Shown here piece by piece: positions 51,700-63,925 of a DNA stretch of 64,000 nucleotides. Made by a program: the position numbers and the translations under genes. Location of the stretch: assembly GCA_019096065.1 (NCBI GenBank), contig JAGUCH010000002.1:4600501-4664500 (forward strand), read 5' to 3'. The first letter of the stretch is position 1. The number at the start of each line of letters is the position of its first letter. Source of the stretch: Paracyclopina nana (taxonomy: Eukaryota; Arthropoda; Copepoda; Cyclopoida; Cyclopettidae). The notes beneath the pieces are model-generated. The model saw nothing but the letters and a program-made list of their open reading frames with translations. It was not told where the DNA came from and did no database searches.

Positions 51700-54600
51700 T
51701 TTTTCTTGTCAGAGGCCTTATCCATTAAACTAAGACAACACTTTCTAATTGCAAATGGATTGGACTTGGTTAGCAATGTTAGTGCCATTTTTGATAAAAC
51801 TGTGGAACTTGTGGACTCAAGCATAATGCTTGTTTATGTCCCATTTTGGACACCAGGAAGCAATGCTAAGTTGGTTAGTATGTTCCTAGACACAGATTGG
51901 ACTGAGATACTATAACAGTGTCTGCTCAAGAGCAAACAGCTGAGTGTGGATCTCCATGTTGCATGTCAAGCTCTGTGGAACTTGAAGCCAATCTGCTTGT
52001 TAGAGGCCTTATCAATCAAACTTAGTCAACATGTTCTACTTGCAAATGGATTGGACTTGGTTAGCAATGTTAGTGCCATTTTTTCATTAAAATGTGGAAC
52101 TTGTGGACTCAAGCACATTGAGTGTTTATGTCCCATTTTGGACATTAGGAAACAAAGCTATGTTGGTTAGTATGTTCCTAGACACAGATTGGACTGAGAT
52201 ACTATAACAGTGTCTGCTCAAGAGCAAACAGCTGAGTGTGGATCTCCATGTTGCATGTCAAGCTCTGTGGAACTTGAAGCCAATCTGCTTGTTAGAGGCC
52301 TTATCCATCAAACTTAGTCAACATATTCTACTAGCAAATGGATTGGACTTGGTTAGCCATGTTAGTGCCATTTTTTCGTTAAAATGTGGAACTTGTGGAC
52401 TCAAGCACATTGCCTGTTTATGTCCCATTTAGGACACTAGGAAGCAAAGCTATGTTGGTTAGTATGTTCCTAGACACAGGTTGGACTGAGATACTATAAC
52501 AGTGTCTGCTCAAGAGCAAACAGCAGAGTGTGCATCTCCATGTTGCATGTCAAGCTCTGTGGAACTTGAAGCCAATCTGCTTGTTAGAGGCCTTATCCAT
52601 CAAACTTAGTCAACATATTCTACTTGCAAATGGATTGGACTTGGTTAGCAATGTTAGTGCCATTTTTTCGTTAAAATGTGGAACTTGTGGACTCAAGCAC
52701 ATTGAGTGTTTATGTCCCATTTTGGACATTAGGAAACAAAGCTATGTTGGTTAGTATGTTCCTAGACACAGATTGGACTGAGATACTATAACAGTGTCTG
52801 CTCAAGAGCAAACAGCTGAGTGTGGATCTCCATGTTGCATGTCAAGCTCTGTGGAACTTGAAGCCAATCTGCTTGTTAGAGGCCTTATCCATCAAACTTA
52901 GTCAACATATTCTTCTTGCAAATGGATTGGACTTGGTTAGCAATGTTAGTGCCATTTTTTCGTTAAAATGTGGAACTTGTGGACTCAAGCACATTGAGTG
53001 TTTATGTCCCATTTTGGACATTAGGAAACAAAGCTATGTTGGTTAGTATGTTCCTAGACACAGATTGGACTGAGATACTATAACAGTGTCTGCTCAAGAG
53101 CAAACAGCTGAGTGTGGATCTCCATGTTGCATGTCAAGCTCTGTGGAACTTGAAGCCAATCTGCTTGTTAGAGGCCTTATCAATCAAACTTAGTCAACAT
53201 GTTCTACTTGCAAATGGATTGGACTTGGTTAGCAATGTTAGTGCCATTTTTTCATTAAAATGTGGAACTTGTGGACTCAAGCACATTGAGTGTTTATGTC
53301 CCATTTTGGACATTAGGAAACAAAGCTATGTTGGTTAGTATGTTCCTAGACACAGATTGGACTGAGATACTATAACAGTGTCTGCTCAAGAGCAAACAGC
53401 TGAGTGTGGATCTCCATGTTGCATGTCAAGCTCTGTGGAACTTGAAGCCAATCTGCTTGTTAGAGGCCTTATCCATCAAACTTAGTCAACATATTCTACT
53501 AGCAAATGGATTGGACTTGGTTAGCCATGTTAGTGCCATTTTTTCGTTAAAATGTGGAACTTGTGGACTCAAGCACATTGCCTGTTTATGTCCCATTTAG
53601 GACACTAGGAAGCAAAGCTATGTTGGTTAGTATGTTCCTAGACACAGGTTGGACTGAGATACTATAACAGTGTCTGCTCAAGAGCAAACAGCAGAGTGTG
53701 CATCTCCATGTTGCATGTCAAGCTCTGTGGAACTTGAAGCCAATCTGCTTGTTAGAGGCCTTATCCATCAAACTTAGTCAACATATTCTACTTGCAAATG
53801 GATTGGACTTGGTTAGCAATGTTAGTGCCATTTTTTCGTTAAAATGTGGAACTTGTGGACTCAAGCACATTGAGTGTTTATGTCCCATTTTGGACATTAG
53901 GAAACAAAGCTATGTTGGTTAGTATGTTCCTAGACACAGATTGGACTGAGATACTATAACAGTGTCTGCTCAAGAGCAAACAGCTGAGTGTGGATCTCCA
54001 TGTTGCATGTCAAGCTCTGTGGAACTTGAAGCCAATCTGCTTGTTAGAGGCCTTATCCATCAAACTTAGTCAACATATTCTTCTTGCAAATGGATTGGAC
54101 TTGGTTAGCAATGTTAGTGCCATTTTTTCGTTAAAATGTGGAACTTGTGGACTCAAGCACATTGAGTGTTTATGTCCCATTTTGGACATTAGGAAACAAA
54201 GCTATGTTGGTTAGTATGTTCCTAGACACAGATTGGACTGAGATACTATAACAGTGTCTGCTCAAGAGCAAACAGCTGAGTGTGGATCTCCATGTTGCAT
54301 GTCAAGCTCTGTGGAACTTGAAGCCAATCTGCTTGTTAGAGGCCTTATCCATCAAACTTAGTCAACATATTCTACTAGCAAATGGATTGGACTTGGTTAG
54401 CCATGTTAGTGCCATTTTTTCGTTAAAATGTGGAACTTGTGGACTCAAGCACATTGCCTGTTTATGTCCCATTTAGGACACTAGGAAGCAAAGCTATGTT
54501 GGTTAGTATGTTCCTAGACACAGGTTGGACTGAGATACTATAACAGTGTCTGCTCAAGAGCAAACAGCAGAGTGTGCATCTCCATGTTGCATGTCAAGCT

Positions 54601-56215
54601 CTGTGGAACTTGAAGCCAATCTGCTTGTTAGAGGCCTTATCCATCAAACTTAGTCAACATATTCTACTAGCAAATGGATTGGACTTGGTTAGCCATGTTA
54701 GTGCCATTTTTTCGTTAAAATGTGGAACTTGTGGACTCAAGCACATTGCCTGTTTATGTCCCATTTAGGACACTAGGAAGCAAAGCTATGTTGGTTAGTA
54801 TGTTCCTAGACACAGGTTGGACTGAGATACTATAACAGTGTCTGCTCAAGAGCAAACAGCAGAGTGTGCATCTCCATGTTGCATGTCAAGCTCTGTGGAA
54901 CTTGAAGCCAATCTGCTTGTTAGAGGCCTTATCCATCAAACTTAGTCAACATATTCTTCTTGCAAATGGATTGGACTTGGTTAGCAATGTTAGTGCCATT
55001 TTTTCGTTAAAATGTGGAACTTGTGGACTCAAGCACATTGAGTGTTTATGTCCCATTTTGGACATTAGGAAACAAAGCTATGTTGGTTAGTATGTTCCTA
55101 GACACAGATTGGACTGAGATACTATAACAGTGTCTGCTCAAGAGCAAACAGCTGAGTGTGGATCTCCATGTTGCATGTCAAGCTCTGTGGAACTTGAAGC
55201 CAATCTGCTTGTTAGAGGCCTTATCCATCAAACTTAGTCAACATATTCTACTAGCAAATGGATTGGACTTGGTTAGCCATGTTAGTGCCATTTTTTCGTT
55301 AAAATGTGGAACTTGTGGACTCAAGCACATTGCCTGTTTATGTCCCATTTAGGACACTAGGAAGCAAAGCTATGTTGGTTAGTATGTTCCTAGACACAGG
55401 TTGGACTGAGATACTATAACAGTGTCTGCTCAAGAGCAAACAGCAGAGTGTGCATCTCCATGTTGCATGTCAAGCTCTGTGGAACTTGAAGCCAATCTGC
55501 TTGTTAGAGGCCTTATCCATCAAACTTAGTCAACATATTCTACTAGCAAATGGATTGGACTTGGTTAGCCATGTTAGTGCCATTTTTTCGTTAAAATGTG
55601 GAACTTGTGGACTCAAGCACATTGCCTGTTTATGTCCCATTTAGGACACTAGGAAGCAAAGCTATGTTGGTTAGTATGTTCCTAGACACAGGTTGGACTG
55701 AGATACTATAACAGTGTCTGCTCAAGAGCAAACAGCAGAGTGTGCATCTCCATGTTGCATGTCAAGCTCTGTGGAACTTGAAGCCAATCTGCTTGTTAGA
55801 GGCCTTATCCATCAAACTTAGTCAACATATTCTACTTGCAAATGGATTGGACTTGGTTAGCAATGTTAGTGCCATTTTTTCGTTAAAATGTGGAACTTGT
55901 GGACTCAAGCATAATGCTTGTTTATGTCCCATTTTGGACACCAGGAAGCAATGCTAAGTTGGTTAGTATGTTCCTAGACACAGGTTGGACTGAGATACTA
56001 TAACAGTGTCTGCTCAAGAGCAAACAGCAGAGTGTGCATCTCCATGTTGCATGTCAAGCTCTGTGGAACTTGAAGCCAATCTGCTTGTTAGAGGCCTTAT
56101 CCATCAAACTTAGTCAACATATTCTACTTGCAAATGGATTGGACTTGGTAAGCAATGTTAGTGCCATTTTTTCATTAAAATGTGGAACTTGTGGGCTCAA
56201 GAGCAAACAACTGAG
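51700..56215. repeat. Satellite array, 292-bp monomer, about 15 copies
   Basis: Near-identical monomers repeat exactly every 292 bp (for instance GATCTCCATGTTGCATGTCA at 51949, then 292 further each time). Two main variants alternate: one with TTGGACATTAGGAAAC and AGATTGG, the other with TTAGGACACTAGGAAGC and AGGTTGG. Each monomer keeps a frame of 62-74 codons, but 292 is not a multiple of three and the start varies, so the frame simply reflects sequence identity. The first partial unit (from about 51700) and the next-to-last unit share a third variant (CATAATGCTTG, ACACCAGGAAGCAATGC). The array ends at about 56200 inside a truncated unit. Confidence 0.95.
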
Positions 56216-56460
56216 TATGTAACTCCATATGGCTATGCCAAGCTCTGTGGAACTTGAAGTTGAACTTGCTTGTCAGAGGCCCTTATCCATAATACTAATT
56301 CTTCACAAATGTGAAAGGTTGCTTGTTTTTTAAGTTTTAAGCTCACTTATAATTGATCATCAATAAATGCTACTACTTTTGTTATGTAGATGCTTGGAGA
56401 AGCTCTTTTTGGAATATTTGGAAATACTTTGGAAATACTTTGATTATGGATTTGGTGGCA
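56216..56460. other. Spacer between the two arrays
   Basis: About 245 bp of AT-rich sequence, including a decayed monomer piece (CCAAGCTCTGTGGAACTTGA at about 56240) and then unique sequence leading into the 60-bp array. Confidence 0.5.
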
Positions 56461-57680
56461 TACTTATCCAAGGCTGTCTAGCTTGTCTTTACCAAGTACT
56501 AGTCATATGCAGGGATCCCTGACGATTTCAAGGCCGTCTAACTTGTCTTGGTCCAGTACTTGTCATAAGCAGAGATCTCTGACGTTTCTGAGGCCATCTT
56601 ACTTGTCCTGGTCCAGTACTTGTCATAGGCAGTGATCCCTGATGATTTCAAGGCCGTCTATCTTGTCTTGGTCCAGTACTTGTCATAGGCAGTGATCCCT
56701 AACGTTTCCGAGGCTGTCTTACTTGTCTTGGTCCAGTACTTGTCATAAGCTGTGATCCCTGACGATTTCAAGGCCGTCTAACTTGTCTTGGTCCAGTACT
56801 TGTCATAGGCAGTGATCTCTGACGTTTCCAAGGCCGTCTAACTTGTCTTGGCCAAGCACTTGTCTTAGGTAGTGATCCCTAACATTTCCGAGGCCATCTC
56901 ACCTGTCCTGGTCCAGTACTTGTCATATGCAGTGATCTCTGAAGTTTCAGAGGCCGTCTTACTTGTCTTGGCCAAGCACTTGTCATAGGCAGTGATCCCT
57001 AACGTTTCCGAGGCTGTCTTATTTGTCTTGGTCCAGTACTTGTCATAAGCTGTGATCCCTGACGATTTCAAGGCCGTCTAACTTGTCTTGGTCCAGTACT
57101 TGTCATAGGTAGTGATACCTAACGTTTCCGAGGCTGTCTTATTTGTCTTGGTCCAGTACTTGTCATAGGCAGTGATCCCTGACGATTTCAAGGCTGTCTA
57201 ACTTGTCTTGGTCCAGTACTTGTCATTGGCAGTGATCTCTGACGCTTCCAAGGCCGTCTAACTTGTCTTGGCCCAGTACTTGTCATAGCCAGTGATCTCT
57301 GACGTTTCCAAGGCCGTCTAACTTGTCTTGGTCCAGTACTTGTCAAAGGCAGTGATCTCTGACGTTTCCGAGGCCGTCTAACTTGTCTTGGTCCAGTACT
57401 TGTCATAGGCTGTGATCTCTGACGTTTCCGAGGCCGTCTTACTTGTCTTGCTCCAGTACTTGTCATAGGCAGTGATCACTGACGATTTCTAGGCCGTCTA
57501 ACTTGTCTTGGTCCAGTACTTGTCATAGGCAGTGATCTCTGACGTTTCCAAGGCCGTCTAACTTGTCTTGGCCAAGCACTTGTCATAGGCAGTGATCCCT
57601 GTCGTTTCAGAGGCCACTGAGCTTGTCCTGGTCCAGTACTTGTCATAGGAAGTGATCCCTGACGTTTCTAAGGCTGCTGT
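56461..57680. repeat. Minisatellite, 60-bp unit, about 20 copies
   Basis: Every 60 bases the motif AGGCCGTCTAACTTGTCTTG / GTCCAGTACTTGTCATAGGC / AGTGATCCCTGACGTTTCCA recurs with substitutions but almost no indels. The period equals 20 codons. On the minus strand one frame reads GITAYDKYWTKTSKTASET-like units, broken in many copies by TAG (AAGTTAGAC). The bottom-strand frame continues past the array edge into KKKWIEVVQKTTAALETSG, hinting that the array grew from a once-coding sequence. Confidence 0.92.
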
Positions 57681-58034
57681 TGTTTTCTGAACCACTTCAA
57701 TCCATTTTTTCTTAGATTTTTCACTTTTTTCACTTTTCCACTGCTGCTGCTGCTGCTTACTACCAGGCCAAGCAGTCGCTCAGCTACTTTGTTATGGTTT
57801 GTAGTTCTTGTACTAACAATAGAGGGCAGTATTGTTTCTAGATAGCAGAGCCATCTCTGGACAGATACAAAAAACAAGCTAAATTGATATTTAATTTATT
57901 TTGTAATCTATTACGTTATGGAAAAAAAGTTACTTTTAAGTCTTGTTTGGATTCCACATTTCTATAACTATGCAAAGTTTCATATCTCTAAGTAGCACGG
58001 TTCCTGAGCAATTCCCACTTTGGAATCGACAAGT
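57681..58034. other. Edge segment between minisatellite and right TIR
   Basis: Contains a (CAG/CTG)n-like stretch at about 57740-57756 and a short minus-strand frame continuous with the repeat frame. The rest is AT-rich. No conserved domain is recognised. Confidence 0.4.
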
Positions 58035-58054
58035 CTTAAGTTCACGGCCCCTTT

Positions 58055-61000
58055 ATTCGATGAAGGTGAAACAACAGTCTAAAAAAGGAGCTATGGCACA
58101 GTTTATAAAAAAAAAGTAGTAACTCGACCTCATTGTGAATTGTATTGGACATTTTCATGTCACTTTGAGTCATAGCTTGGTCGTAATCGGTAGGTTCCAA
58201 ATCAGCTGGCTTTTGTTGCTATGTGACCTTCGCTTCGTAAAAATTCCCACAATTAGAATTCTTTGAAAGTTGAATGTAGGTATGAGAATTGCGTAGCTAC
58301 ACGTCGAAATGTTTAGGCCCAAAATTGTTGACGCTCCCCAAATTAAATATATTTGTCCACTACCGCAAATAGCGAGAAATTGCGTAAAAGACGATCACTT
58401 TGGACCTCAAGATCGAGGTATTCTTTTATGGGCGTTTGAAGAAGTGGCCTTCAAAAGACAGAAAACAGTTAGGGTTGGCAAGTCATGGTTGCTTGGCGCT
58501 CATTTTGCTTGTTACTATTTTTCTGCCACCATGATGGTCCGTAGGCGAACAGCGAATGTATCTCGTATTTTAATAAAATTGGCTTGTTGTTTATGATCGT
58601 ACACTGGATTAGCTAGTCTCAATCAAATCCAAATAGAACTCGTTAGTCGTTAGGTACTCTTTTTGCTCAATGATTTCTCTCACTTGGCTTCAATGTGACC
58701 TTGCTTCATCGCCTAAGACGTCGTCAGTTCACAGTTATCTAGTTCAAGACCAAAAAGATTACCTTGCAGTGGCGCCCAACTCGCACTGTTCTTTTTTAAG
58801 GATCATTCGTAATCATACTCCAAGAAGAGGAAATAAAGATTATTGATCCCCCTTTAGCGAACCCTTTCGGGGATTTCAGTGACTGATTGGCATATTACTA
58901 TAAGTACGCATTGTAGCCAAGCGAGACTACCTGTGCCAAAATCAGTTTCAATGGAATTTCCCACAATATTTTTTTATAGCAAACCAAGGTCCACATTTTT
59001 TCCGCCAATTAGCAACAGGGCACAAAAGTTCTCACACGCGTCGCTGCTGCCGTTGTGCTTTGCTGGTAATTCCTACGCTTTTATTTCATGTGTCCTTACT
59101 GCGATTTTTTCCACAATTTCCTTGGCTCTACCGAGAAATGGCAGATTGCATTTGCTTGAAAATTTATGTCCCTTTTGCGCGGTGGAAAATGAAATGCAGA
59201 TTTCACCCTTTTGCAATTTTGAATTGAACGTAAGATTTTTATTTTATTCCCTTGTTATCCATGTATTTGCGCGAACCTCGTGAAATCGTTTACGTGGGCT
59301 AATAATCACTTACTCTGCTCACTGTCTCCATGAAAATGGTTTACTGGCACTTTTTCACACTTTGTTTTTATTTTCTCGTACAAAATTCTGATGATGATGC
59401 ACTTATGCCTGTCTTGGAGCGTACTGAGCCTCGCGAGGAGTATGGATGGCAAAATCAGCCCAGTGTGCATTGACTGTGCAGTGGGAGCGCAGCAGCGCTA
59501 GAAAATCATTGCGGCCCAGTGTCGAGGACACCTTGCACTCACGGAGCGCGGGGATCGCATCTAAAAAAGACCCTTTAAGGTTGATGAGATAGATTATGAG
59601 CCATATAGAACATTGACGCCAACCATCCGGTAGAAATCAGCCGAGTACTTTTGAAGCATTGATTGCTACGCTTGGGCCACTTCTACCGAACAATCCATGA
59701 AAATGTCTAAACTCATGCCTCGCGATATGCTGGATTTTTGAGAAACCACACACTAAGACCAAAGTGTTTTACACCTAACAACTGATACCTAAGGCGTAGT
59801 AGCTGGAGACAACTTTGTACATGTGTTTTAAGATCTAATGGGGTCCGGTTTATGGTCTAATTTACAAATCTTCCATTTAGGTATAAAAACGACGCCTTTA
59901 GGCCTGAAAACAGACACCATTAGATCTTAAGACGGACCCCTTTTTAGATCTAAGAATTGGCAGCCGGATTTTTTATTAGCAATACATTAAAAAATATTCG
60001 AGTTGGTACTTTTTTCGCTCGTTTTTAAAAGCGATCATTCAAGCGTAGAAGCAATTGGGCGCTCCTCTCTCCTTTTGGCGCGTGTAGCGAAGGCTCAGAC
60101 GCGTCTAAGGATCCTTGTAGCATAATAAACGACTCGTGGTATCCCCAATTATACAACAGAGTAGGCATCCAAAGGCATCACAAGGGAAAACCGAGCGATA
60201 GAAACCATCCTTAACGATTTACTGTATTTATGGGCGTCAACTGCTTCTATTTGAGAAATAACCACTCATACATTTCACTAATCTCTACTCAATATAATGT
60301 GGTGCGCCAGCGGATAATCGAGCGACTCAAGTCTTTTCGGCCCCCCAAAAAACCTACACTTTCAATTCTGTAGAAAGCGAGAATAAGAGCCAAGAATAGC
60401 AGCATATATGCAGGTCCCCCTTCGAAAGGGAAAATGTTAGAAGAAAAACACGTTTTTAATGCAACGATAATTTACGGTTTACAAGTAGGTGAAAGAACTC
60501 GTTTTCATATCGAAGTGAAAAAAAAACTTTCATCATAGATCATACTGATGCGATGATGACGAGAAAGCGAAAGTGGGCCTCAAGTGCGTAAAAATCTACA
60601 TGTGTGCCGACCAGTTCCGGCTAAATACAATTATTCCACTGAAATGACTCACAATCAAGGCTTAGAGTAATCGATGTCGCCACAAAAGAGGATTTCTTGA
60701 TGTTGGATTTTTTGGGTAGCTGATATATTATTTTGGCCATAGCCAGAGTTTTTCAAAACTAAATCAATAATTTTAATGTGTCATAGAAAACGTTGCGCAC
60801 ACTTTTTGCAACTTATTGCTAAAATGTCAATTCTTTCTTTAAATCCGAATGCGAAATATAAGATCCTATTTCTTAAAAGTAACGCTCACATTTATCCCCA
60901 CATTGGCACAGTACGATCAAGTCCGGCAAGCCTTATAGTGTTCCTGGCTGCTCCAGCCTCCCACCTAAAAAGCTCATATTCATAATTACTTTGGAAGAAA

Positions 61001-61860
61001 CAACTTTTTATCTAGATATATTTTATTTACAGTTATAAGCCATTGGAGGGACAAACTTTTTCGCTAGATGGCGCTTTTTGGGCAAGTATATTTGGAAAAA
61101 CTGTCGCGCGCGAAACTTGTCACGTGATCAGGAGCGGCAATTTAATTGGCTCATCAGCGGAGCCAGGCTAGAAAAAATCGGTTTCAGCAATGAAAAACTT
61201 GGAATTTTGTGTGAGTTGCATATGGTTTTATGGCTTGAAAGGGTGCCATTTTATCCATAGATTATGTGATATCAATAAAGTTTTTGGAATTAGTGCACCC
61301 AAAGCCAAAAAATAGCCCATTTGTGTTCGCCTATGTAGTGCAGCCATGTCAAATGTACTTGCTCAAGTTTCCTTGGCTAGATGGCGCTGCGAATCTAGCA
61401 ACTTTACGCCTTTGGCTTATAGCCGATGTTCGTTTAGCTCCATGAATAGTGTTCGCTTTCATAATTACCAAATTAAATGTTGCGTTCTGTCTAGGAAAAG
61501 TTCAGAGAGTAAATTGAGCTTTTTTTCCGATATGATGACAAAAGATTGCAAAATAAATTACGTGTAGCAATATGATAGAAAAATCGAGAGAGGCTATAAA
61601 ACAAGGAAATAAATGAGTTTTTTCGTCTTGAGTTGGTATCCGGTTACTCATCTCTGTCTATTATTTTCATTTTTTTGTTTTTCCTAAAGAGTTTTAAGAT
61701 AGCATTGTAGATAGCATATGAACAGGGTTGAAAAAAAATGTATTCGCCACGATCAAACCGGATTTAAAATTTGAAGCAAACGTTGCCATGTTACGTACGG
61801 GTTGGTCAAAGACGTTGGTAGTCCATTTTGAGAACACAGATATGGATTGAGAGTCGATTC
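58055..61860. other. Gene-poor region
   Basis: About 3.8 kb with no supported gene. The longest frames (58309-58596 and 58879-59283, plus) show no domain and no codon-usage sign of coding. A small inverted repeat with 16-bp arms (TTTTAAGATCTAATGG against CCATTAGATCTTAAGA) lies at about 59828-59925. Words such as TCGCTAGATGGCGC (61061) recur at 61377 as GGCTAGATGGCGC, suggesting scattered repeats. Confidence 0.4.
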
Positions 61861-63597
61861 GGCGACGCTTGCGATGGAGTCCAATTGGTTTTTATTATCA
61901 AAGTAGTACATAAAACATCAATGATATAGCATAGTAGAGAGAATAAAAAATTGTTACAAATGTCGCTAAGTAGAATAGCATCGAAATGGGACCTAATTTC
62001 CCTGTTGCTTTTGGGTCCACTGATTCAGCTGTAGAAGTAGTAGAAGTTGTTATTTAAAATCATTCACTCAATTTAAATTATCTAATAATTTTTCTTTGCC
62101 TATTGTTGACAAATCAGTTCCTCATTGTTGCAATTGGCCGCTTTCACTGTTATGATTTCATTCAAAATACTTTCTTTTTCAATCCGAGGGAGGTGTAAAA
62201 TAGTGATTTCTGCTAAAAACTGGAATGTAATTTCTTTTCTCTGTTGAATTATTGATGCAGGCATTCCCGAATGTACAATACTGATCCATTCAAAGTTGCG
62301 GAGTCGATTTCTGGTGGTAGAAAAATTAAAAAATGGCTGACAATTTGGGTTGCTTGCAGTTGCGGAAGGGTCGAAGAGGGAGTATTCTCATCTGACCATG
62401 GTGAATTCCATGAAAACCTCCATAGCCTATTACCGTGTTGAAATTCACAAGGCCAAGATTAAACAAAAACTCCCTCTTCATCAGTCAGAATTATAAAAAT
62501 GCCCAGATGCGTCTTAACATTGCTTTGTCCAATCTTAGTAGTGCTTTCGTTTCCAGGGATGGGAGGGTTATTACACATATAAAGCAGAAGTGGTAGGAGT
62601 AGAAGAATGACTTAGACAGAATTTTGTAATGATTGGCAAGCACGATGAGCATTGATACAATCAATGTTTAACATAACAATAACGTGATACTTTTTTGCAT
62701 ATCACAACTCAGAAATAATGATCAGTCCATGTTCATGTCACACCAGTACAAATTGCCATTTTTGTGAAGAAGAAATATTTCTTTGGGTATATTGGTATAG
62801 CTATGGATGTATCACAAGTGGTCATCCAACTTTTATGATTAATTGCTTGAGATTCATTCATAAGCCTAATTGATAGAAAGTAGTAGCATATAATTGACAA
62901 GCTTGGCTTTACACAAAATTGTTATTATGTACAAATGTTGAGTACAACGGTCAGGGCTTTTATACTTCTTGCTTAGAGAAGTGTGTGACACACCAAGGTT
63001 TAGCTCATCCTTTGGTTTTCGTTTGCTTTTGGGGAGGGAGGGAGGGTCAACTAAAACAATGAGTTAACTTTAGCAGTTTGTTTGGCCATGAAGAATTCAG
63101 TTTTTTGAGCAAAGATGCCAAATTCAGACTTCAGGGGGGGTGTGGCGAAGACACCAGTTAAAAAGTAGTACATATCGTTCCACATTGCAGACTAAATGCC
63201 AATAGAAAGTCGTCGTCGTCATCATACAAAATTTTGCGGGGTGATAAATCGTAGCATAGTTTCTGGCAGTGTTTGAATACCTATCTTTTAAGTAGCGCTC
63301 GCACATTGGCACAATGTACAACAAAGCTTTGCGACAGGTACCATGGTTGCTGGTTGTTGCAGTTTAAAGCAAAACATGCATAGTGTAAAGAGCTGTGGTT
63401 GGTAGGTGGGGGGGATAGAATGGTTGATTGGCCATCAGCTGAACAATTATTGATGAGCATTTTCTACTTATTTGGTGTGTTTTGCAAATTCTCGCTAAGT
63501 TTCGTCTTCCTCTCAGGAATTGCAGTGAAGGTACAAAAAATAAACCAATTGGGGCCTAAGTGATATAAATAAAAATCCTTAATTATCTAGAGGCTAC
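61861..63597. other. AT-rich region, possibly 3' UTR of the terminal gene
   Basis: About 1.7 kb downstream (minus sense) of the terminal gene's stop, with no ORF of note. It could be a long 3' UTR. It contains a G-quadruplex-type run GGGGAGGGAGGGAGGG at 63031-63046. Confidence 0.3.
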
Positions 63598-63925
63598 TTA
63601 GGCGGTGCTAAGTAGGAAGTTTCGGTCACAACAGTCAGATTCAGAAGACGAGGGAGGAGGCGTAGACATGCCGCTTTCAGAGGGGCTAACCGCAGGTTTG
63701 TCGAAGAAACCTTCGTCGTCGGCCTCGTCCACGAGTTTGCCCGCACTTAGTGCAGTTGTGCTAGCAGCGTCTTCAGTCTCCATGATGTCGTCATTATTGT
63801 TGTAGCTGATGGGTGTCAAAGGCTCTTTGAGAGGCTTACATGATGTGCAGGGATTCATGAATCGAAGGTCAATTGCCACCTCGCCATGAGGCCCTCGGAA
63901 AATTATGCCGCAACAAACTTGCTCC
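63598..63925 (-). CDS. Unidentified protein, 3' terminal exon (partial)
   Basis: The last coding exon of a gene extending beyond the right edge. A 3' splice site (CTATTTCCAG) precedes 63925, and the exon enters with the third base of a codon. It encodes about 109 residues to a TAA at 63598. The first part looks folded and conserved in style (EQVCCGIIFRGPHGEVAIDL, then RFMNPCTSCKPLKEPLTPIS, with a CTSC motif). The remainder is acidic and Ser/Pro-rich (DDEGFFDKPAVSPSESGMST), typical of a disordered C terminus. No family is recognised. The bases from 63926 to 64000 are taken as intron or earlier exon and were not resolved. Confidence 0.6.

Larger units (their letters stand above)
51132..58054. 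mobile_element. Candidate 6.9-kb TIR element enclosing two tandem arrays
   Basis: A perfect 20-bp sequence AAAGGGGCCGTGAACTTAAG at 51132-51151 is present in inverted form at 58035-58054. Between them lie a 292-bp satellite array and a 60-bp minisatellite, plus about 540 bp and 360 bp of unique edge sequence. The flanks carry similar words (AAGGTGAAGC at 51122, AAGGTGAAAC at about 58062) but no clean target duplication. No transposase is visible. It may be a non-autonomous giant element in which arrays expanded, or two separate MITEs of one family in opposite orientation on either side of a satellite. Confidence 0.55.

Noticed and set aside
51946..56222. A family of 62-74 aa repeated genes in the satellite
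   Set aside because: The frames recur because the monomers are nearly identical. 292 is not a multiple of three, there is no consistent ATG start, and variation is not confined to third codon positions.
51700..57680. CRISPR-like array
   Set aside because: The repeats are contiguous with no unique spacers, and the context is an animal nuclear genome.
58309..59283. Two plus-strand ORFs of 95 and 134 codons in the gene-poor region
   Set aside because: They have no recognisable domain, no splice partners and no compositional difference from the surrounding AT-rich DNA.
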